Shown in pieces: positions 58,200 through 64,000 of a stretch of DNA of 64,000 nucleotides. Every line of letters starts with the position of its first letter. Position 1 is the stretch's first letter. Source of the stretch: Sulfurivermis fontis (GTDB lineage Bacteria > Pseudomonadota > Gammaproteobacteria > Thiohalomonadales > Thiohalomonadaceae); the NCBI RefSeq assembly GCF_004001245.1, contig NZ_AP018724.1:2224501-2288500 (forward strand), written 5' to 3'. The position numbers and the translations under genes are program-made. The notes under the pieces were generated by a model. The model was not told the DNA's origin. It did not search any database and worked only from the letters and a program-made list of their open reading frames with translations.

Positions 58200-58226
58200 C
58201 TGTGCGGACGGCGAACGCCGTCACAG
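58200..58226 (+). other. Stem-loop in the ppc leader
   Basis: GACGGCG-AA-CGCCGTC (58207-58222) is a perfect 7-bp stem with a 2-nt turn, extended outward by CTGTG...CACAG with a short internal mismatch. It lies just downstream of the TATACT -10 candidate and 43 nt before the ppc ATG. It has no T-tract, so it could be an RNA stability element or a protein-binding palindrome rather than a terminator. Confidence 0.45.
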
Positions 58227-58269
58227 ATATCCATCATCCCGTGATCGGCGGGACTACAGGCCTACAACA

Positions 58270-61062
58270 ATGATCAGCTTGAACGACAAGCAACTGCGCA
58301 GCCGGGTGAAACTGTTCGGCGCGCTGCTCGGGGAGACACTGAAGTCACAGGCCGGCGAGAAGGTGTACGCCGCCGTGGAAACCCTGCGCAAGGGCTACAT
58401 CAGCCTGCGCCAGGAGGATTCGCCACGCCTGCGCCAGCGTCTCAACCGCTTCATTGCCAATCTCGACGCCGAGACGCTCACCCATGTGGTGCGCGCCTTC
58501 AGCACCTATTTCAGCCTGGCCAACATCGCCGAGGAGGCGCAGCAGTACCGCAGCCGCCGCCGCGCCATGCGCACCGGCGGCCCGCTGTGGACCGGCTCCT
58601 TCGACGAGGCCCTGCGCGACTTCAAGGCACGCGACGTCAGCGCGGAGCAGCTGCAAAGCCTGCTCAACCGCCTGGCCTACATGCCGGTGTTCACCGCCCA
58701 TCCCACGGAGGCCAAGCGCCGCACCGTAATGGAGGGATTGCGCCGCATCTTCCTGCTGTCCGAGCGCCTCGACGACCCGCGCATCGGCAAGGAAGAGCAG
58801 CGCGACATCCGCGAGCAGCTGCGCACCGAAATCCTCATCCTCTGGAAAACCGATGAGGTGCGCGCCCAACGCCCGCAGGTGCGCGACGAGATCAAGAACG
58901 GGCTGTTCTATTTCCGCGAGAGCCTGTTCCAGGCCGTCCCCGCCACCTACCGCAACATGGACAAGGGCGTGCGCCGCATCTACGGCGCCGACAGCGGCGT
59001 GACCGTGCCCAGCTTCCTGCGCTTCGGTTCCTGGATCGGCGGCGACCGCGACGGCAATCCCTTCGTCACGCCGGAGACCACGGTAATGGCGGTGCGCCTG
59101 CACCAGCGCGAGATACTGCGTGAGTACGTCGAGCGCATCACCCATCTGAGTCATGTGCTGACCCACTCGCACCTGCTGTGCACGCCGAGCGAGGCCTTCC
59201 GTGCCAGCCTGGAGCGCGACGAGGTGTCCTTCACCGACGAGGCCTTCGCCGACAAGCCGCACCGCTTCATCAGCGAGCCCTATCGCCGCAAGCTGTACAT
59301 CATGCGCCACCGCCTGATGCAAAACCTGCGTACCGTGGATGCCCGCCTCAACGGCAGCGAAGTGGAAGGCGCCACCGCCGGCTATCATTCGGAAAGCGGC
59401 TTCCTGCACGACCTGTACCTGATCCGCGATTCCCTCATCGCCCACGGCGACGCCATCATCGCCGACGGCGATCTGAAGGACCTCATCCGCCTGGTAGAGA
59501 CCTTCGGCTTCTTCCTGGTACATTTGGACGTGCGCCAGGAATCCACCCGTCACACCGAGGCGGTGAGCGAACTGCTGGCACAGCAGCCCGAGCCGGTGGA
59601 CTACAAGTCCCTCGACGAGGCCCAGCGCATCGCCCTGCTGTCCGAACTCATCGGCCACAACCCGCTGCCGGTGGACCGCAGCACGCTGAGCGAAAGCGCA
59701 CGCGAGACGCTGGAGGTCTTCAAGGTGATGGCGCGCATGCGCAAGGAGGTCAGCCCCAAGGCCTTCGGCAACTACGTCATCTCCATGACCCATGCCGCCA
59801 GCCATGTGCTGGAAGTGATGCTGCTGGCGCAGCAGGCCGGACTGGTGGGCCGCCGCGGTGACGAATGGTTCTGCGACATCCGCGTCTCGCCGCTGTTCGA
59901 AACCATCATCGACCTGGAACACATCGAGCCGGTGATGACCACCCTGCTCGACAGCTCCACCTACACCGCCCTGCTCCGGGCCTCGGGCAACCAGCAGGAA
60001 GTGATGCTGGGCTACTCCGACTCCTGCAAGGACGGCGGCATCCTCGCCTCCTCCTGGAATCTGTATCAGGCGCAAAAGAAGATCGCCGCCCTGGCGGCAA
60101 GCCGCGGCATCGGCCTGCGCCTGTTCCACGGCCGCGGCGGCACCATCGGCCGCGGCGGCGGTCCGACCCACGAGGCCATCCTGGCCCAGCCCGCCGGCAC
60201 CGTGCACGGCGAGATCAAGTTCACCGAGCAGGGCGAGGTGCTGTCCTACAAGTACAGCAACGCCGAAACCGCCGTGTTCGAGCTGACCATGGGCGTGTCC
60301 GGCCTGCTCAAGGCAAGCCGCGGCCTGATTGCACCACCGGCGCAGGACAATCCCGAGCACATCGCCATCATGCAGCAGCTCGCCGATTCCGGCGAAGAGG
60401 CCTACCGTGAACTGACCGATCGCACCCCCGGCTTTCTCAACTATTTCTACGAGGCCACGCCGGTCAACGAGATCGGCATGCTCAACATCGGCTCACGGCC
60501 CTCGCACCGCAAGAAGGGCGATCTGTCCAAGGGCTCGGTGCGCGCCATCGCCTGGGTATTCGGCTGGGCACAGTCGCGCCACACCATCCCGGCCTGGTAC
60601 GGCATCGGCAGCGCGTTGGCCAAGTGGTGCGGCGACGATGCGCGGCGCATGGAGCAGTTGCAGACCATGTACCGCGAATGGCCGTTCTTCCGCGCCCTGC
60701 TCTCCAATACGCAGATGTCGCTGTTCAAGGCCGACATGGGCATTGCGGCCCAGTACGCCGGGCTTTATGCCAACCGCGAGGTGGCCGACAAGGTCTACAA
60801 CATGATCGCTGCCGAGCATGGCCGTACCGTCACCAACGTGCTGCAGGTGGCGCAATTGAAGGAACTGCTGGAAGAGACGCCGGGCCTGCTGCTGTCGCTG
60901 TCCCGCCGCAACCCCTATCTGGACCCGCTCAACCACATCCAGATCATGCTGCTGCGGCGCTACCGCGACACCAGCCAGGGCGAAGAGGCACGTAACATCT
61001 GGCTGGAGCCGTTGCTGCGTTCGATCAATGCGATTGCGGCGGGGATGAGAAATACGGGATGA
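58270..61062 (+). CDS. ppc: Phosphoenolpyruvate carboxylase
   Basis: Carboxylates PEP to oxaloacetate, feeding the TCA cycle; in autotrophs it is also an anaplerotic CO2-fixing step. 930 residues. Catalytic motifs FTAHPTEAKRRTV (His), LGYSDSCKDGGILASSWNL, FHGRGGTIGRGGGPTHEAIL and the invariant C-terminus MRNTG are intact. An open frame extends 58 codons upstream, but ATG at 58270 fits family length and the leader hairpin would otherwise be coding. Confidence 0.97.
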   Translation: MISLNDKQLRSRVKLFGALLGETLKSQAGEKVYAAVETLRKGYISLRQEDSPRLRQRLNRFIANLDAETLTHVVRAFSTYFSLANIAEEAQQYRSRRRAMRTGGPLWTGSFDEALRDFKARDVSAEQLQSLLNRLAYMPVFTAHPTEAKRRTVMEGLRRIFLLSERLDDPRIGKEEQRDIREQLRTEILILWKTDEVRAQRPQVRDEIKNGLFYFRESLFQAVPATYRNMDKGVRRIYGADSGVTVPSFLRFGSWIGGDRDGNPFVTPETTVMAVRLHQREILREYVERITHLSHVLTHSHLLCTPSEAFRASLERDEVSFTDEAFADKPHRFISEPYRRKLYIMRHRLMQNLRTVDARLNGSEVEGATAGYHSESGFLHDLYLIRDSLIAHGDAIIADGDLKDLIRLVETFGFFLVHLDVRQESTRHTEAVSELLAQQPEPVDYKSLDEAQRIALLSELIGHNPLPVDRSTLSESARETLEVFKVMARMRKEVSPKAFGNYVISMTHAASHVLEVMLLAQQAGLVGRRGDEWFCDIRVSPLFETIIDLEHIEPVMTTLLDSSTYTALLRASGNQQEVMLGYSDSCKDGGILASSWNLYQAQKKIAALAASRGIGLRLFHGRGGTIGRGGGPTHEAILAQPAGTVHGEIKFTEQGEVLSYKYSNAETAVFELTMGVSGLLKASRGLIAPPAQDNPEHIAIMQQLADSGEEAYRELTDRTPGFLNYFYEATPVNEIGMLNIGSRPSHRKKGDLSKGSVRAIAWVFGWAQSRHTIPAWYGIGSALAKWCGDDARRMEQLQTMYREWPFFRALLSNTQMSLFKADMGIAAQYAGLYANREVADKVYNMIAAEHGRTVTNVLQVAQLKELLEETPGLLLSLSRRNPYLDPLNHIQIMLLRRYRDTSQGEEARNIWLEPLLRSINAIAAGMRNTG

Positions 61063-61135
61063 GTTGCAAGTGACAAGTTTCAAGTTGCAAGCGCACTCCA
61101 ACCGCTGGCAACTTGTTACTTGAAACTTGCAACTG
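61063..61135. repeat. Heptad inverted repeat, copy I (between ppc and panD)
   Basis: Begins on the base after the ppc TGA. The left arm has 7-bp units GCAAGTG, ACAAGTT, TCAAGTT; the right arm has CAACTTG, TTACTTG, AAACTTG. The loop is about 20 nt. It lies between convergent genes, 7 nt before the panD stop on the other strand, so it could form the 3' end of both transcripts. Confidence 0.8.
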
Positions 61136-61142
61136 CAGACGG

Positions 61143-61523
61143 CTACGCCGCCTGGACAGGGATGGTATTGGCCGTGCGAATGACGTTGTTGTTCTCGTCG
61201 AGATACACCAGCGTCGGCTTGTAGGTGGCCAGCTCCTGCTGGCTCAGGCCGACGAAGGCGCAGATGATGATCACATCCCTGGGCGAGGCCTTGTGGGCGG
61301 CGGCGCCGTTGATGGAAATGATGCGCGACCCGTCCTCGGCGCGGATGGCGTAGGTGGTGAAACGCTCACCGTTGGTCACGTTGTAAATCTGGATCTGTTC
61401 ATACTCGCGGATCCCTGCCAGATCCAGCAGCTTGCCGTCGATGGCGCACGAGCCCTCGTACTCCAGCTCCGAGTGGGTCACCCGGGCGCGGTGCAGTTTG
61501 GCTTTGAGCATGGTCAGGTGCAT
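61143..61523 (-). CDS. panD: Aspartate 1-decarboxylase
   Basis: Makes beta-alanine from aspartate for pantothenate. 126 residues. The self-cleavage site Gly24-Ser25 is in EYEGSCAID; Ser25 becomes the pyruvoyl cofactor. Family segments [20 protein letters not shown] and [20 protein letters not shown] are present. Some gammaproteobacteria need PanZ to mature PanD; none is seen here. Last of panB-panC-panD on the minus strand. Confidence 0.97.
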   Translation of the reverse strand: MHLTMLKAKLHRARVTHSELEYEGSCAIDGKLLDLAGIREYEQIQIYNVTNGERFTTYAIRAEDGSRIISINGAAAHKASPRDVIIICAFVGLSQQELATYKPTLVYLDENNNVIRTANTIPVQAA

Positions 61524-61622
61524 GGGTCAAGCTCGTTTCGTCACAAAACAGGGGCGCCAATTATGGGGCTTCGTTCGCCCCGGTTCAATGCAAAATCGCA
61601 GACTCCGCGTCTTTCTGCGAAA

Positions 61623-62474
61623 TTAATCTAGATCAATCAACAGGTTATCTATGAGTCGTGTCTTACCCAGGCGCGCCGCCACCAGCGCTACCAGGCGGCG
61701 CTCGCCCGCCTGCGGCAAGCCCAGATCCTCCGCCCGCCGCACACTGACATAATCGGGGCGAAACCCCGCCCGCTCAAGGCGCGCCACGGCCATCGCCTCC
61801 AACGTCGCGTAGTCCCGCGCCCCCGCCCGCACCTCGGCCGCCAGCGCCTGCAGTGTGGCATAGACCTCGCTGGCCAGTCGGCGTTCGGCGGCGGCGAGAT
61901 AGCCGTTGCGCGAACTCATCGCCAGGCCATCGGCCTCGCGCACCGTGGGCACGCCAATGATCTCCACCGGCATATCGAGATCGCGCACCATCCGGCGGAT
62001 CACCAGCAACTGCTGATAATCCTTCTCGCCGAACAGCGCCACAGCGGGCTGCACGATATGGAACAGCTTGCTCACCACCGTGGCCACGCCGCGGAAATGG
62101 CCGGGGCGGAATGCGCCGCACAGGATGTCGGACAGGCCCGGCACCTCGACGAAGGTCAGGCCCTCACGCCCCAGCGGATACATCTCCTGCTCGCCGGGGG
62201 CGAACAACAGGTCGCAGCCCGCCGCCGCCAGCTTTGCCTGATCCGCCGCCAGGGTGCGCGGATAGGCGGCGAAGTCCTCATTGGGACCGAACTGCAACGG
62301 ATTGACGAAGATACTCGCCACCACTTTGTCGGCATGGCGATGGGCCTCGTCGACGAGATGGATATGCCCGGCATGCAGATTGCCCATGGTGGGCACGAAG
62401 GCGACGCGCGCACCTGCGGCATGCCAGGCGGCGACGACGGCACGGACTTCAGCGATGGTGGTTGCGGTTTGCAT
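61623..62474 (-). CDS. panC: Pantothenate synthetase
   Basis: ATP-dependent joining of pantoate and beta-alanine. 283 residues. N-terminal [20 protein letters not shown] with the HxGH-type motif; [20 protein letters not shown] and [13 protein letters not shown] are diagnostic. The start [14 protein letters not shown] is preferred to an ATG 21 nt upstream. The gap to panD (61524-61622) shows no clear element. Confidence 0.97.
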   Translation of the reverse strand: MQTATTIAEVRAVVAAWHAAGARVAFVPTMGNLHAGHIHLVDEAHRHADKVVASIFVNPLQFGPNEDFAAYPRTLAADQAKLAAAGCDLLFAPGEQEMYPLGREGLTFVEVPGLSDILCGAFRPGHFRGVATVVSKLFHIVQPAVALFGEKDYQQLLVIRRMVRDLDMPVEIIGVPTVREADGLAMSSRNGYLAAAERRLASEVYATLQALAAEVRAGARDYATLEAMAVARLERAGFRPDYVSVRRAEDLGLPQAGERRLVALVAARLGKTRLIDNLLIDLD

Positions 62475-62497
62475 GGCTCGGTTTAGGAAAGTCAAAA

Positions 62498-62645
62498 GAT
62501 TTCAACGCAACGACGCAAAGAACGCGCAGGGCCGCAAAGATGTTTCATTGCCTGGTGTAGAAGTCCTTGTGGGAGCCCGACAAGCCGGGCTCCCACGACG
62601 CGCAAAAGAAACTTTGCGTTCTTTGCGCCTTTGCGTTGAAGACTC
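62498..62645. repeat. Period-9 nested inverted repeat (panB-panC spacer)
   Basis: The right arm (62604-62640) has tandem 9-bp units CTTTGCGTT, CTTTGCGCC, TTTGCGTTG. The left arm (62498-62540) has the complementary AACGCAACG, ACGCAAAG, AACGC and CCGCAAAG. In the middle is a perfect hairpin GTGGGAGCCCG-ACAAGC-CGGGCTCCCAC (62569-62598 region), like a REP element nested in the outer arms. It fills most of the 180-bp gap after panB on the minus strand. Confidence 0.75.
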
Positions 62646-62654
62646 TTATACACG

Positions 62655-63452
62655 TCAGTCGACGCAGTGCTCGGGGCCGGGGAAGCGTTTTTCCTTCACT
62701 GCCTGCACGTAGGCGCCGACGGCGCCGGCGATGGAGCCGGCCGGCGGCAGGAAGTCCATGGAGAATTTCGGCCGCTTGCCCGGCGTGATGCCGAGCATGT
62801 CGTACAGCACCAGCACCTGGCCGTCGGTGTCGGGGCCGGCGCCGATGCCGATCACCGGCACATCCACCGCCGCGGTGATCTCGGCGGCGAGGCGGCTCGG
62901 CACGCACTCCAGCAACAGCAGGTCGGCACCGGCGTGGGCCATGGCCTGGGCACAGGCAATCATTTCATTGGCGCTGTCGCTGTCGCGGCCCTGCACCTTG
63001 TAGCCGCCCAGCTTGTGCACCGTCTGCGGCAGCAGGCCGAGGTGGGCGCATACCGGCACGCCGTAATCGGCCAGATGCTTTACCGTATCCACCATGCCGC
63101 CGTGCACCTCCAGCTTGACGCAGTGGGCGCCGCCCTCCTTCATCAGGCGCGCCGCGTTGGCCAGCGCCTGCGGCGGCGTGGCATAGCTGAGGAAGGGCAT
63201 GTCGGTCATCACCAGGGCGCGCCGGCTGCCGCGGGCCACCATCTGCGTGTGATACACCATCTCGTCCATGGTCACCGGCAGGGTGGTGTCCTTGCCCTGC
63301 ACCACCATGCCGAGGGAGTCGCCCACCAGCAACACCTCCACCCCGGCCTCATCGAGGACATGGGCAAAAGCCGCGTCGTAGGCGGTAAGCGAGGTGAATT
63401 TCTCGCCCGCCTGCTTCATGCGGCGCAGGGTGCTCAGGGTCACGTTGCTCAT
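62655..63452 (-). CDS. panB: 3-methyl-2-oxobutanoate hydroxymethyltransferase
   Basis: Ketopantoate hydroxymethyltransferase, first committed step of pantothenate synthesis. 265 residues. Metal-site and active-site regions [32 protein letters not shown] and [20 protein letters not shown] equivalents are all present (here [20 protein letters not shown]). An in-frame GTG at 63461 overlaps the kinase stop by 4 bp and is an alternative start. Confidence 0.97.
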   Translation of the reverse strand: MSNVTLSTLRRMKQAGEKFTSLTAYDAAFAHVLDEAGVEVLLVGDSLGMVVQGKDTTLPVTMDEMVYHTQMVARGSRRALVMTDMPFLSYATPPQALANAARLMKEGGAHCVKLEVHGGMVDTVKHLADYGVPVCAHLGLLPQTVHKLGGYKVQGRDSDSANEMIACAQAMAHAGADLLLLECVPSRLAAEITAAVDVPVIGIGAGPDTDGQVLVLYDMLGITPGKRPKFSMDFLPPAGSIAGAVGAYVQAVKEKRFPGPEHCVD

Positions 63453-63457
63453 GGCAG

Positions 63458-64000
63458 TCACAGCTTCAGCGGCAAGGGATTGAAGTAGTGGCGCCCGCTG
63501 CGCATGGAGCGCACCTGCTCCAGCAGCTGGGCGTAGTCGGCGTCGCCCTGCGCCAGATTGATTTCGGCGGCATTGACGATGAGCAGCGGCGTCTGGTCGT
63601 ACTGGTAGAAAAACTGGGTGTAGGCCTCCGCCACCCGGCGCAGGTAGTCCGCCGACAGCTGGCGCTCGTAGCTGCGGCTGCGCCGGGCGATGCGCTCCAG
63701 CAGCACCTCCACCGGCGCCTGCAGATAGATCACCAGATCGGGCAGCGGCGCATCCAGGGTCAGGTGTTCATAGGCCTGCTCGTACAAACGCAGCTCGTCG
63801 TCATCCAGGGTGAGCTGGGCGAACAGGCGGTCCTTCTGCATCAGGAAATCGGCCACCCGCACCGGCGCGAACATGTCGCCCTGACGCCAGGATTGCAGCT
63901 GACGTGCGCGCTGGAACAGGAAGAACAGCTGGGTCGGCAGGGCCGCACTGCGCGGGTCCTGGTAGAAGCGCTCCAGGAATGGATTTTCGTCCGCCCCCTC
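63458..64000 (-). CDS. Deoxynucleoside kinase, C-terminal part (gene cut by window edge)
   Basis: Member of the dNK/dGK family that phosphorylates deoxynucleosides. About 180 residues are present and the N-terminus with the P-loop is beyond the right edge. Visible are [53 protein letters not shown] (ERS/DRY-equivalent region) and the lid [20 protein letters not shown]. In many gammaproteobacteria this gene lies between folK and panB, consistent with the order here. Confidence 0.9.
   Translation of the reverse strand, partial: EGADENPFLERFYQDPRSAALPTQLFFLFQRARQLQSWRQGDMFAPVRVADFLMQKDRLFAQLTLDDDELRLYEQAYEHLTLDAPLPDLVIYLQAPVEVLLERIARRSRSYERQLSADYLRRVAEAYTQFFYQYDQTPLLIVNAAEINLAQGDADYAQLLEQVRSMRSGRHYFNPLPLKL

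Noticed and set aside
58096-58269. N-terminal extension of PEP carboxylase by 58 codons
   Set aside because: It would make the -10 element and leader hairpin coding and has no family similarity; ATG at 58270 gives the usual length.

Overview
The window is dense, GC-rich bacterial chromosome (about 60 genes, short intergenic gaps, many 1-4 bp gene overlaps). Gene content and order are those of a gammaproteobacterium: the conserved mla / kds / lpt / rpoN / hpf / ptsN / rapZ / ptsO block, the rlmH-rsfS-nadD-holA block, yhdP-rng-maf, and darP. Several traits differ from enteric bacteria: HPr kinase and a complete sugar-independent PTS, short HisG, a SHP / diheme cytochrome c / cytochrome b561 set, and a MoxR-DUF58-DUF4350-DUF4129-SpoIIM operon. 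Together these suggest an environmental, possibly sulfur-oxidising or chemolithotrophic lineage such as Chromatiales or a relative. That placement is inference; no rRNA gene is present to confirm it.

Layout. 1-5080 (minus): hisD (cut), hisG, murA, ibaG and mlaB-D-E-F, the inner-membrane phospholipid transporter, without an mlaC gene. 5157-6428: a small island with a DUF72 protein, a ParE/RHH toxin-antitoxin pair and a zinc-ribbon protein. 6512-12107 (plus): mlaA, a Ca2+/Na+ antiporter, an HMA-domain protein, then kdsD, kdsC, lptC, lptA and lptB (Kdo synthesis and LPS export). 12301-19093 (plus): rpoN, hpf, ptsN, hprK, rapZ, an EIIA-Man protein, HPr and enzyme I, a regulatory PTS with no sugar permease. 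19215-23093: mgtE, darP and a DUF389 membrane protein. 23219-35719 (minus): a nitrilase-family amidase, a small secreted protein, yhdP, rng, maf, rlmH, rsfS, nadD, a short FimV-like protein, proA and holA.

35779-43898: a TetR regulator divergent from a carboxymuconolactone-decarboxylase / peroxiredoxin-like / two-hypothetical-gene operon, then an IS1111-type (IS110 family) insertion, then cytochrome b561, SHP-type cytochrome c, diheme cytochrome c, a PepSY protein and a two-component system. Removing the IS in silico restores a ribosome-binding site in front of the cytochrome b gene, so this was probably one continuous operon. 43925-44663: a ferritin-like protein and a broken cold-shock gene with its terminator. 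44743-51973 (minus): the MoxR/DUF58 operon, then RDD and DUF805 membrane proteins. 52364-56480 (minus): pgi, zwf and gnd (hexose phosphate and oxidative pentose phosphate flow), divergent from glgA and ppc. 61143-64000 (minus): panD, panC, panB and a cut deoxynucleoside kinase.

The most unusual feature is not a gene. At least eleven intergenic spacers hold arms built of degenerate 7-bp tandem units, usually as long inverted repeats around a GCGC-rich core and usually starting within 30 nt of a stop codon. Two further spacers hold a related design with roughly 9-bp units. The units differ between copies, but the two arms of one copy usually match each other. A second intergenic element is a MITE-like 205-bp unit after pgi; its end palindrome recurs exactly after gnd.
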